Of a DNA stretch of 64,000 nt, positions 25,387 to 33,538 are shown one piece after another. Made by a program: the position numbers and the translations under genes. The stretch is from positions 62,001 through 126,000 of the forward strand of contig JAFRRJ010000020.1 in assembly GCA_017428155.1 (NCBI GenBank), in the 5' to 3' direction. This stretch comes from Clostridiales bacterium (lineage in GTDB: Bacteria; Bacillota; Clostridia; Saccharofermentanales; Saccharofermentanaceae). The notes below the pieces were generated by a model. The model was not told where the DNA came from and did no database searches. It worked only from the letters and a program-made list of their open reading frames with translations. Positions within the stretch are counted from its first letter, which is position 1; each line of letters starts with the position of its first letter.

Positions 25387-28191
25387 ATGAATGAGAAGAC
25401 CCTTAACTGGAATGAGTATACAGAATCAGCGATAAAGACTGCCTGTGAAGGTATCGTCATGCTCGAGAACAAAGGCAATGTTCTGCCTTTGAAGAAGGGC
25501 ACGCGCGTTGCTTTATTCGGAAGGATGCAGACTCACTACTACAAGTCCGGCACCGGTTCCGGCGGCATGGTAAATGTTCACCACGTAACAGATATCAGGG
25601 AAGGTCTCAATGACTGTCCTGACATAGCTCTGGATGCAGAGCTCATGGATATATACGACAAATGGGATCAGGAGAACCCTACCGACAAAGGCCTCGGATG
25701 GGGCAAGGAGGCATGGTCCCAGACCGAGATGCCCGTGTCTGAGGACCTGGCAAAGGAACTCAGTTCACGTAATGATGTTGCCGTAATTATCATCGCAAGA
25801 ACAGCAGGTGAAGACCGTGACAATCTCGCGGAAAAGGGCTCATACTATCTAAGTGACAGTGAGGAGGCGTTGCTGAAGAGCGTTTCCGGAGCATTTGCAA
25901 ATACTGTCGTTCTTCTTAATGTCGGCAACATAATCGACATGTCTTTTGTCACAAAATACGACATCAAGAGTGTGCTATATATATGGCAGGCCGGAATGAC
26001 GGGCGGTCTCAGTGCCGCAAGGATCCTGTCAGGCAGAGAGAATCCTTCAGGCTGCCTTCCGGATACGATCGCAAGGTCACTTGATGACTACGCATCCTCG
26101 GCAAATTTCCTTAAAGACATGAAAGAGGATATCTATCAGGAGGATATTTTCGTAGGCTACAGATACTTCTCCACATTTGATAAGGAAGCAGTGCTCTATC
26201 CATTTGGAGCAGGTCTCTCGTATACTGACTTTGAGCTTTCCGATCCTCTGTTCACATTCGAAGATGATGTTGTGACCGTAGGTGTTACAGTTAAGAATAC
26301 CGGCGACGTCCCGGGCAAAAAAGCCGTTATGCTCTACTGCAAAGCACCTGACGGGGCTCTGTCCAAGCCGTCAAGAGTCCTTATAGGATTTACCAAGACG
26401 GGAGTGATCCCGGGCGGCCTCGAAGAGCGTGTTTCCATCAGTGCGCCGGTAAGAAGATTTGCTTCTTTTGACGATGACGGAAGGACCGACTTCGGAACGA
26501 CGGGTTTTGTTCTCGAGAAAGGCACATATGGATTCTTCCTTGGCAGCGATTTTATCTCTGCCGGGCACGTCGGATCTTTTGATCTGCCCGAAAACAAGCT
26601 TCTTGAAGAGTTAGAGACCGCGCTTGCGCCCTCCGCAGCCTTCAAGCGCCTTACCGCTGTTCCTGCAGGTGACGGATCCTATATAAAGGGTGAGGAAGAT
26701 ACCCCGCTCGCGAAAACCGATTTCCTGGCAACACGTATGGACCGCGTCATGCCCGAGATCACCCGGACAGGCGACAAGGGCATCAAGCTTGCGGATGTAA
26801 AGCACGGCCGGAACACCATGGAGGAATTCGTCGCCCAGCTCACGGACGAGGATCTCTGCCTCATTATCAGAGGCGAGGGAATGGGAAGCCCCAAGGTCAC
26901 TCTCGGTACGGCTGCCGCTTTCGGAGGCATCACCAAAGAGCTTAAGGAAAAGGGAGTTCCTACGCTCTGCTGCACTGACGGTCCTTCAGGAATGAGGCTT
27001 GACTCCGGCAAGAAGGCATTCTCCCTTCCTAACGGAACATGCCTTGCATCCACGTTCAATGTTGAACTTGTCGAAGAACTGTACACATACCTCGGTATCG
27101 AGATGCTCTCCAATAAGATCGATGCGCTCTTAGGGCCCGGCATCAATATTCACAGGCATCCTCTTAACGGCCGCAACTTTGAGTATTTCTCTGAAGATCC
27201 TCTTCTTACGGGTCTTATGGCCGCTGTCCAGGTAAAGGCACTCGAGAAGTCCGGCGTGACTCCGGTTATAAAGCACTTCTGTGCAAACAACAGAGAGACG
27301 AACAGACGTGAGATGAATTCACGTGTTTCCTCGCGCGCTCTTAGAGAGATCTATCTTCCCGCATTCGAGATTGCCATCAAGGAAGGCGGAGCCAGATGCG
27401 TCATGACAAGCTACAACCGCATTAACGGCAACTACAGTGCCTGCAACTACGACCAGAACACCATGATCCTTCATGAGCAGTGGGGCTTTAAAGGTCTCAT
27501 AATGACTGACTGGTGGGCATACATAAACAAGGAAGTCTCATTGGCCGATAAGTATTCCCTTGAAGACCACTCGGTAATGGCAAGATCGCAGAACGACGTT
27601 TACATGGTATGCACAAGCGTCGAAAAGGAGAACCTTCAGGAAGCAGACACCTACAGGGAATTGACCGAAGGCGACGGCTCAAAGATCACACGTGCCGAAC
27701 TTCAGCGCAACGCAATAAACATCCTTACTTTCGCCATGAACACGCCCGCTATGGACAGGGTGGAAGGAAAGGGACTGACTATTAACCATATCGACAGCCC
27801 TTTCAAGGATGATGACGTCGAGGTTGACACAGACGTTTTCTATACACTTGAAGATGAGGTCACAATAGAATGCAAGGCTGCAACAGCCAGAGGCAAAGAC
27901 TTTGTCTTCGGCCTTACAAGCAGCAAACCCGGTCATATCTCGATCGAATTCACCGGTTATTCCAGACTGGGTGAGCTTGCCCAGATCCCGATGACTATCT
28001 TCATCACGAGCATTCCGGTATCGGTAATCACCTGGAACGGCACCGGAGGCGAGATCGTCACCAAGACTGCGGAGTGTATGATGTATACGGAGAACGGCGT
28101 ATTCCGTATCCACTTCAATTCCGGCGGCGTATCGCTCAAATCGCTTAAGGTCAAATACTTAAGGCCCCTTGATGAGAATGACACACTGTAA
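25387..28191 (+). CDS. Glycoside hydrolase family 3 beta-glucosidase, permuted domain order
   Basis: A 934-residue cytoplasmic enzyme (no signal peptide) likely to release glucose or xylose from oligosaccharides. The domains are in reversed order. The GH3 C-terminal alpha/beta domain comes first (ACEGIVMLENKGNVLPL at about 20-36, then VALFG), followed by a fibronectin-III-like part at about 290-400. The catalytic TIM barrel comes last (TDGPSGMR, GPGINIHRHPLNGRNFEYFS, VIKHFCANN, VMTSYNRING). GLIMTDWW holds the presumed nucleophile Asp708. This order is known for rumen Butyrivibrio and Ruminococcus beta-glucosidases. GGAGGTTCC precedes the ATG. Confidence 0.87.
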   Translation: MNEKTLNWNEYTESAIKTACEGIVMLENKGNVLPLKKGTRVALFGRMQTHYYKSGTGSGGMVNVHHVTDIREGLNDCPDIALDAELMDIYDKWDQENPTDKGLGWGKEAWSQTEMPVSEDLAKELSSRNDVAVIIIARTAGEDRDNLAEKGSYYLSDSEEALLKSVSGAFANTVVLLNVGNIIDMSFVTKYDIKSVLYIWQAGMTGGLSAARILSGRENPSGCLPDTIARSLDDYASSANFLKDMKEDIYQEDIFVGYRYFSTFDKEAVLYPFGAGLSYTDFELSDPLFTFEDDVVTVGVTVKNTGDVPGKKAVMLYCKAPDGALSKPSRVLIGFTKTGVIPGGLEERVSISAPVRRFASFDDDGRTDFGTTGFVLEKGTYGFFLGSDFISAGHVGSFDLPENKLLEELETALAPSAAFKRLTAVPAGDGSYIKGEEDTPLAKTDFLATRMDRVMPEITRTGDKGIKLADVKHGRNTMEEFVAQLTDEDLCLIIRGEGMGSPKVTLGTAAAFGGITKELKEKGVPTLCCTDGPSGMRLDSGKKAFSLPNGTCLASTFNVELVEELYTYLGIEMLSNKIDALLGPGINIHRHPLNGRNFEYFSEDPLLTGLMAAVQVKALEKSGVTPVIKHFCANNRETNRREMNSRVSSRALREIYLPAFEIAIKEGGARCVMTSYNRINGNYSACNYDQNTMILHEQWGFKGLIMTDWWAYINKEVSLADKYSLEDHSVMARSQNDVYMVCTSVEKENLQEADTYRELTEGDGSKITRAELQRNAINILTFAMNTPAMDRVEGKGLTINHIDSPFKDDDVEVDTDVFYTLEDEVTIECKAATARGKDFVFGLTSSKPGHISIEFTGYSRLGELAQIPMTIFITSIPVSVITWNGTGGEIVTKTAECMMYTENGVFRIHFNSGGVSLKSLKVKYLRPLDENDTL

Positions 28192-28244
28192 TCACGGCAA
28201 AACAAGGGCAGGCATTTTATAAACACATTATTTTGTATTAAAAT

Positions 28245-28279
28245 AGGGTCGGCTTATTTTAAGCCGGCCCTAAACTTTT
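28245..28279 (+). terminator. Terminator after the GH3 gene, in the leader of the next gene
   Basis: A 12-bp stem (28245-28256 with 28260-28271, one G-U pair, loop TTT) is followed by AAAC and four T. It ends only 16 bases before the next ATG, so it may also act on the downstream transcript. Confidence 0.65.
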
Positions 28280-28295
28280 GAACATAAGGGGATAT

Positions 28296-29252
28296 ATGCG
28301 GCGAGATTACTTCACATGTGTATTCTTGGGACTTATTGCAGGAGCTCTGGCTTTTGTATGTTTTAAGCCGCTGTATTTCACATATGACGCGATAATACCG
28401 AGAGACTTCTCGATAATGGAGCGGCTCTTAAGTGTACTCTACGCACTGTTCTTTATATTCTTCCTTCCATGCTTTGCCGCATTCAAAAAGAAGGAGTGGA
28501 TCAACTGGGGTCTTGCAGCATATGGTGTAATGGCTTACTTTCCCATATGGTTCTATCCGGCACAGGAAGCGATCAAGGGTGAAGATGCCAGCCTCGTTAA
28601 GATGGCAGCAGCACTTGTATTAAGAGGTATTTATGCAGTTATGCAGGCACCTTTCGCAGCGCTCTCAAAGCTTATCGGAAATTCGGCAGCATCCAAGGTT
28701 GTGTACTGGATCCTGCCTGTTGCGGTTGCATGGCCGGTGATCTTCAGGATCGTAAGGTTCTACAGAAGAGCGTATCTTTCCGAGCAGCTTAATCCTATGC
28801 CGACAGATCAGGCTTCCCCGTCATCCAAAGTTCCCGAAGCACCCGGTAAGCCGGAAGTGCTGGGAACCGTCATCAGTGCGCCTGTTACAGCACAGACGCC
28901 GGCAGATATTACCCGCAAGAACCAGCCTGTTAACAAGACTGAGGAACCTGTCAGCATGCCGCCGTCAAAACCTGAGAGTACGGAAACGATCAAAGAAGGC
29001 CCTTCAGCAAAGCGGGCAGGCGTCAGGGCTCCCGTAAGACCTGTCCATGTAGGCGTCAAAGCTCCTGAGACAGAGAAGGCTGCGGCACTTGAAGCAGGTC
29101 CTGCAAAAGAATCCAAGAAACCTGAAAGCGGAGGGGTTATAGAGCTTGGAGCACCCGCACCTAAGCCCGACGAGGCAATCCCGATGCGTGCTCCGAAGCC
29201 GAAGTCCGATGAGGCTATCCCTCTCGGCCCGCCGCCCGGTGAAGGGAAATAA
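28296..29252 (+). CDS. Membrane protein with proline-rich cytoplasmic tail
   Basis: A 318-residue protein. Residues 1-160 hold about five hydrophobic helices (near 7-27, 42-62, 72-92, 105-130, 138-158). The rest is low-complexity sequence rich in Pro, Lys, Ala and Glu, with near repeats such as APKPDEAIPMRAPKPKSDEA. The ATG at 28296 follows ATAAGGGG at a good distance; the in-frame TTG at 28278 lies in the terminator T run. No family was recognised. The tail could be a flexible scaffold. Confidence 0.6.
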   Translation: MRRDYFTCVFLGLIAGALAFVCFKPLYFTYDAIIPRDFSIMERLLSVLYALFFIFFLPCFAAFKKKEWINWGLAAYGVMAYFPIWFYPAQEAIKGEDASLVKMAAALVLRGIYAVMQAPFAALSKLIGNSAASKVVYWILPVAVAWPVIFRIVRFYRRAYLSEQLNPMPTDQASPSSKVPEAPGKPEVLGTVISAPVTAQTPADITRKNQPVNKTEEPVSMPPSKPESTETIKEGPSAKRAGVRAPVRPVHVGVKAPETEKAAALEAGPAKESKKPESGGVIELGAPAPKPDEAIPMRAPKPKSDEAIPLGPPPGEGK

Positions 29253-29346
29253 AAGAAATATAACTGTTTATTTTTTGTCAGGTTGAAAACATACCTTACA
29301 CCTTGTAAAATGTATCAGTTGACTAAAAGGATGGAGAATAGGAACG

Positions 29347-30171
29347 ATGGCTAAGAACAAGAAATACTGGAAGACTTTGCTCGCGGGCAGTGATGATAAG
29401 AAACATGCCGCGCAAACCGGTGAAGACCCGCTTGAAGAGGGTCTTAAGCAGCTTACATGGTTTGAAAGCTCCAGGCAGGCTGTAAGAAGAGGCATCAACA
29501 AGACATATGAGACTTTCGGTGAGGAAGTCGGCAATTCCATCACATCCGGCGTCGCAGTTCTTTATCTTTTAGGTCTTCTTCCGTTCGCAGCAATAAACAC
29601 ATACTTAAAAGTTACGGCACAGGACAGTGCTTCACAGGCACACGTTGTCATGTCCGTTATCGCAATATCCGCTTTCATTATCACCTTGCTCCTTGCGCTC
29701 CTCATGTCCACGGTATATCACCTCATGAAGCATGGCACTCCCCACAAGAGAGTAATGAACAAGGTCAACAGAAGCGTTGCATACTTTGCGATCCTTGGTG
29801 CGTATACACCTATCTGCATCAATGTATTAGGTCCTATCTCAGGCGCAGTCCTCTGGTCTTTGGAAGCTGCAATGGCTATCGCAGGAGTTCTTGTTACAGC
29901 ACTTGCTTATCACACAAAGGTCGGCAAGGGATTCACATACTTCCTCTATGCTGCAATGGGCTGGGCGATCATCTTCAGGATCATCGAGTTCTACAGGAAC
30001 ACATCAACCGTCTGCTTCTGGCTTCTTTTGTCCGGTGCGATCGTTTACACGGTAGGTATCTTTTTCGCGCCCTCCAAGAGAAGATTTAAGTTCTCCCACA
30101 TGGTATGGCATTTCTTCTGCATTGCAGGCGTTGTGCTTCACGTACTCGGATTCGTATATTTCTTCGGTTAA
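29347..30171 (+). CDS. Hemolysin III / PAQR-family membrane protein
   Basis: A 274-residue protein with a charged N-terminal 60 residues followed by seven predicted membrane helices. STVYHLMKHGTPHKRVMNKVNRS and the C-terminal FSHMVWHFFCIAGVVLH hold the conserved Ser, His and Asp-position residues of the HlyIII/adiponectin-receptor superfamily, thought to be zinc hydrolases acting on lipids. The N-terminal extension is longer than in typical YqfA. The function in bacteria is not settled. A clear terminator follows. Confidence 0.8.
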   Translation: MAKNKKYWKTLLAGSDDKKHAAQTGEDPLEEGLKQLTWFESSRQAVRRGINKTYETFGEEVGNSITSGVAVLYLLGLLPFAAINTYLKVTAQDSASQAHVVMSVIAISAFIITLLLALLMSTVYHLMKHGTPHKRVMNKVNRSVAYFAILGAYTPICINVLGPISGAVLWSLEAAMAIAGVLVTALAYHTKVGKGFTYFLYAAMGWAIIFRIIEFYRNTSTVCFWLLLSGAIVYTVGIFFAPSKRRFKFSHMVWHFFCIAGVVLHVLGFVYFFG

Positions 30172-30199
30172 GAAATAATTCTTATCTATAATAATAATC

Positions 30200-30229
30200 A
30201 GCCCGCCCTGAGATTCAGGACGGGCTTTT
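30200..30229 (+). terminator. Terminator of the HlyIII gene
   Basis: AGCCCGCCCTGA pairs with TCAGGACGGGCT (one mismatch) around a short loop, then TTTT. Confidence 0.85.
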
Positions 30230-30371
30230 AATATCGTGTCTAAACACTTTGCTATGCTGTGTCAGATGCGTTTTGAGTCTTGAAATTGTATAAAAATATT
30301 AAACCCGCACAAATGGGGATATTCCGAATTATTCAAATATACAAATCGGATTTGTCCGGATACGATTTTTC

Positions 30372-30399
30372 TTGACCGGGGGTACCCGTATTGTAAAAT
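30372..30399 (+). promoter_or_regulatory. Promoter of the flotillin gene
   Basis: TTGACC (30372-30377), 16 bases, TAAAAT (30394-30399), about 80 bases before the ATG. Confidence 0.65.
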
Positions 30400-30422
30400 A
30401 TCTTTAGCAAAATCATATGGCG

Positions 30423-30458
30423 CCCCCGTACCGTTAATTATTCGGTGTGGGGTTTTTT
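30423..30458 (+). terminator. Terminator-like hairpin in the flotillin leader
   Basis: CCCC...TACCG pairs with CGGT...GGGG around an AT-rich loop, followed by six T, ending seven bases before AAGGAGG. It lies downstream of the promoter at 30372-30399, so it would attenuate the flotillin transcript or end a very short RNA of about 50 nt. Confidence 0.55.
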
Positions 30459-30479
30459 AAGAATAAGGAGGATGTGGAA

Positions 30480-32051
30480 ATGCCAGATTTTTTAACAGGC
30501 CCGATCATTGCAGCGGTAATTATTGCAGTTATTGTGATCATCATCGTAATTTGCAGCTATGTAAAGGCACCGCCGGATAAGGCTTACATTATCTCAGGTC
30601 TTCGCAGGAACCCTAAGATCCTGATCGGTAGAGCAGGACTCAAGATGCCCTTTTTCGAGAGAAAGGACGAGCTCCTCATCAAGCAGATCTCGATCGACAT
30701 CAAGACCGACGGCTACGTACCTACAGCAGACTTCATCGGTGTTAACATCGATGCAGTCGCAAAGGTAAGAGTAATGAGTGAAGGTGAAGGCGTCAAGCTT
30801 GCCATGAAGAACTTTCTCAATATGAAAGAGCAGCAGATCGCAGAGTCTCTCGTTGACTCACTTCAGGGTAACATGAGAGAGATCATCGGTACGATCACAC
30901 TGAAGGACCTCTGCAACGACAGAAAGAAGTTCGGTGACGAGGTTCAGCAGAAAGCTCAGGAAGACATGAAGCGCTTGGGCATTGAGATCATCTCCTGCAA
31001 CGTTCAGCACGTAACAGATGAGAAGGATCTCATCAACGCTCTCGGTCAGGACAACATGGCTAAGATCCAGAAGGATGCTTCGATCGCTAAGGCTCAGGCT
31101 GACAGAGACGTCGCAATCGCTCAGGCTCAGGCTCAGAAGGAAGCTAATGATGCTAAGGTTGCAGCTGATACAGAGATCGCAGTAAAGCAGAACGAACTCG
31201 CTATCAAGAGAGCTGAGCTCAAGACAGTCGAAGATTCAAAGCAGGCTGAGGCTGACGCAGCTTACGAGATCCAGAAAGAGAATCAGCGTAAGACGATCGA
31301 GGTAACAAAGACCAATGCTGACATCGCACGTCAGGAGAAGGAAGTTGACCTCAAGAGAAGAGAAGCAGAAGTTAAAGAGCAGGCTCTCGACGCAGAAGTC
31401 AAGAAGAAGGCTGAAGCTGAGAAGTTCGCTAAGCAGCAGGCAGCTGACGCATCTCTCTATGAGAGACAGAGAAAAGCCGAAGCTGAGAAGTTCGAACTCG
31501 AGAAGCAGGCTGAAGCTCGTAAAGTACAGGCTGAGGCAGACCTCTACGCTAAGCAGCAGGAAGCTGAAGGTATCCGCAAGGTCGGTGAAGCTGAAGCTGC
31601 AGCAATCGCTGCTAAGGGTTTAGCTGAAGCAGAAGCTCTCGAGAAGAAGGCTGAAGCAATGAAGAAGTACGGCCAGGCAGCTATGATGGAAATGATCGTT
31701 AAGGCACTTCCTGAAATGGCTTCCGCAATCGCTGAGCCTCTGTCCACGATCGATAAGGTAACAATTATCGATTCAGGCAACGGCAACGGCGAGACAGGTG
31801 TAAGCACAATGGGAAGCTATGTACCTTCTGTACTTGCAAAGACCATCGAGTCCGTTAAGGAAGCTACAGGGATCGACATCAGAGAGATCATGAAGGCTAA
31901 CACCTATGACGCTAAGGTCAACAAGAACATCACAGTATCCGGCCTTGAGAACGTTCAGACACTGAATGTATCAACAGGCGACATCGACAAGACAGTAAGC
32001 GGCGCTTCTGCAACACCCGAGGCACCTACAGCGCCGACGACAGAAGCTTGA
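30480..32051 (+). CDS. floT: Flotillin-like SPFH domain protein
   Basis: A 523-residue membrane scaffold. A membrane helix is at about 7-27 (PIIAAVIIAVIVIIIVICSY), the SPFH/band 7 domain at about 30-200, and a long coiled coil rich in Ala-Glu repeats at about 200-410. The C-terminal oligomerisation region has KALPEMASAIAEPLSTIDKV. FloT/YuaG proteins organise membrane microdomains and signalling complexes. AAGGAGG at 30465-30471 sets the ATG at 30480. The usual NfeD partner is not adjacent. Codon use is strongly biased, suggesting high expression. Confidence 0.85.
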   Translation: MPDFLTGPIIAAVIIAVIVIIIVICSYVKAPPDKAYIISGLRRNPKILIGRAGLKMPFFERKDELLIKQISIDIKTDGYVPTADFIGVNIDAVAKVRVMSEGEGVKLAMKNFLNMKEQQIAESLVDSLQGNMREIIGTITLKDLCNDRKKFGDEVQQKAQEDMKRLGIEIISCNVQHVTDEKDLINALGQDNMAKIQKDASIAKAQADRDVAIAQAQAQKEANDAKVAADTEIAVKQNELAIKRAELKTVEDSKQAEADAAYEIQKENQRKTIEVTKTNADIARQEKEVDLKRREAEVKEQALDAEVKKKAEAEKFAKQQAADASLYERQRKAEAEKFELEKQAEARKVQAEADLYAKQQEAEGIRKVGEAEAAAIAAKGLAEAEALEKKAEAMKKYGQAAMMEMIVKALPEMASAIAEPLSTIDKVTIIDSGNGNGETGVSTMGSYVPSVLAKTIESVKEATGIDIREIMKANTYDAKVNKNITVSGLENVQTLNVSTGDIDKTVSGASATPEAPTAPTTEA

Positions 32052-32080
32052 TCGGAACAATTAAATAATTAACCGGTTTG

Positions 32081-32113
32081 CCCCTTCGGAGGATCTCCTC
32101 CGGAGGGGTTTTT
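32081..32113 (+). terminator. Terminator of the flotillin gene
   Basis: CCCCTTCGGAGGA pairs with TCCTCCGGAGGGG around a tight turn (32081-32108), then TTTTT. Confidence 0.9.
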
Positions 32114-32177
32114 AATATTGAGATTAGCTTTCTATTTATCATTTGACCAATTCTTTGACTACAAAGAGCAAAAATCA

Positions 32178-32256
32178 TCACAGATTCTGTCAAAATGAGT
32201 TGTTTTGATAAATTCTCTGATGAATTAGGTCCATTTTAGTCACAGATTTTGTCAAA
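32178..32256. repeat. Two 17-bp direct repeats in AT-rich DNA
   Basis: TCACAGATTCTGTCAAA at 32178-32194 and the same sequence with one change at 32240-32256, starts 62 bp apart, just before the 3' end of the nuclease-like gene on the minus strand. Confidence 0.6.
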
Positions 32257-32263
32257 CGCTATT

Positions 32264-33049
32264 CTACTGAAAATCCCGACAGATTATTGAACCATAAACC
32301 GCACTATTAAGTTTCACAGAAAGATATCTTATATCGAAAGGGACATCTTCCATATCATGCGTGTAAATAATATCAAGCTCAGGAACAAGACCAGCTCCAA
32401 TGTAATTACTATATTTCACTTTTGCATCTCTTTGATAATCAGCAAATTCTTTCATTCCTAAATGCTCATGAAATTTGCAGGAATCAAGTTCCTTTATATA
32501 TAAAGCAAAATCAGGATTGATGGGTTTGATTAAGCCGGATATGTATACAGAAGGTTCGTATTTAAATGGTATACCCATTTCTGTATAGTAAATCGCAATA
32601 TCTCTTTCCGAAGCAGATCGATAATAGATGCCTTTATATGGGTAATTCTTGTACTTAGCGTATTTTTTATTATCGTCATTCTTTAGGCTGTCGAAAAAAG
32701 CCTTATCCATAATTACCGGTTGCTTTGGATTGATGTAAAGACAACGGTTTAATTTGCATGGCTTGCACTCGGGTAAGGGTTCCCCTTTGAAATTTATATC
32801 CCAGATAGTTTCATAGATTTGTAGTTGAGCACTCAATTCTTTCCGCTCTTGTAATAGTTTCAGGGCGTTTGCCCCAGCTGGAGTATCTATACAATATCTG
32901 TGGTTATCTGCTTTAATTATTTTTCTGGTTGCGCCACCGATTTTGCATTCCATCATAGTTGATTTCGGCAGCTCCTCAAGCCGCTGCCGGCAATAGTTGA
33001 TCTTTAACGCCAGATACTCTCTGGGGATGTACTTATCTACGATTTCCAT
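32264..33049 (-). CDS. Orphan PD-(D/E)XK nuclease-like protein
   Basis: A 261-residue protein from the ATG at 33049. The C-terminal half contains YYRSASERDIAIYYTEMGIP, YEPSVY, INPDFALYI and FHEHLGM, then a Tyr-rich helix. This order (RSxxE, PDF, then ExH and GM) is that of a PD-(D/E)XK endonuclease fold, as seen in helicase-linked and TnsA-like nucleases. A Cys cluster (ECKPCKLNRC) precedes it. The DNA is clearly more AT-rich than the neighbours, and no operon partner exists, suggesting transfer. The start is unsure: a TATAAT lies nine bases upstream and no good ribosome site is seen; an in-frame ATG at 33142 would put 31 more residues across the inverted repeats. Confidence 0.55.
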   Translation of the reverse strand: MEIVDKYIPREYLALKINYCRQRLEELPKSTMMECKIGGATRKIIKADNHRYCIDTPAGANALKLLQERKELSAQLQIYETIWDINFKGEPLPECKPCKLNRCLYINPKQPVIMDKAFFDSLKNDDNKKYAKYKNYPYKGIYYRSASERDIAIYYTEMGIPFKYEPSVYISGLIKPINPDFALYIKELDSCKFHEHLGMKEFADYQRDAKVKYSNYIGAGLVPELDIIYTHDMEDVPFDIRYLSVKLNSAVYGSIICRDFQ

Positions 33050-33065
33050 ACCGCGATTATAAGCC

Positions 33066-33117
33066 CCGGCTTTGTCGGTTTTATGTAAACAAAACCGACA
33101 AATACCGACAAAGCCGG
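33066..33117. repeat. Nested inverted repeats upstream of the nuclease-like gene
   Basis: CCGGCTTTGTCGGT (33066-33079) and ACCGACAAAGCCGG (33104-33117) are a perfect 14-bp pair. Inside them, TTTGTCGGTTTT (33071-33082) also pairs perfectly with AAAACCGACAAA (33091-33102). The left arm can thus form either of two hairpins. Confidence 0.8.
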
Positions 33118-33142
33118 TAAATATTAAGTGCAAAATCGGCAC

Positions 33143-33466
33143 CTCAAAACCAGTAAAGATAAAACAAATAAAATACTACTTTCTAACTCCCTCATAAATG
33201 TAAATCCCATCATCGTAAGATGAAGAGGCGGGGCATCCGCCTCTTGAACACAAAACTGCACCTGCTCAAGTGGCAGCGGTCAAGGCTGCCGTAAGGCAAG
33301 ATGTGAACCGTGCCTTGACGGCTGCCGCTGCAGGTGCCACTTCGTCCTGCGTGAGATGTATATCTTTAGCAAGTGTCTCTTCCATAAAAAGGCGTCTGCG
33401 TCTTCAACGAAGGCGTTGTTTTCCTCCTTCGAGCCCATCGCATTGCGAACCCCACTTCCCACACAG
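33143..33466. other. Intergenic region with a large imperfect hairpin element
   Basis: No convincing gene. A perfect hairpin AAGAGGCGG/CCGCCTCTT occupies 33223-33245. Next to it, 33258-33337 folds as a long stem: GCACCTGC with GCAGGTGC, GGCAGC with GCTGCC, and GTCAAGGC with GCCTTGAC, 22 paired bases with small loops. A further TGCC/GGCA hairpin lies in its loop. Its higher G+C contrasts with the AT-rich nuclease gene. It may be a mobile repeat or a structured RNA; no T run marks an end. Confidence 0.55.
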
Positions 33467-33496
33467 CTAAAAGAGGCTGCCCAACGGACAGCCTCT
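33467..33496 (-). terminator. Terminator of the oad operon
   Basis: AGAGGCTG (33472-33479) pairs with CAGCCTCT (33489-33496); on the minus strand the stem is followed by TTTT. It lies about 45 bases beyond the oadB stop. Confidence 0.75.
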
Positions 33497-33538
33497 ATAG
33501 GTTATTTAATTACAACTCTTGATGCGGACCGAAGATTA

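Noticed and set aside
32178..33345. An insertion sequence or prophage fragment
   Set aside because: No transposase or integrase and no clear target duplication; recorded instead as an atypical gene with flanking repeats.
33266..33462. Small minus-strand frames (60 and 39 codons) across the hairpin element
   Set aside because: No ribosome site; the Ala-rich peptide comes from the inverted repeat itself.
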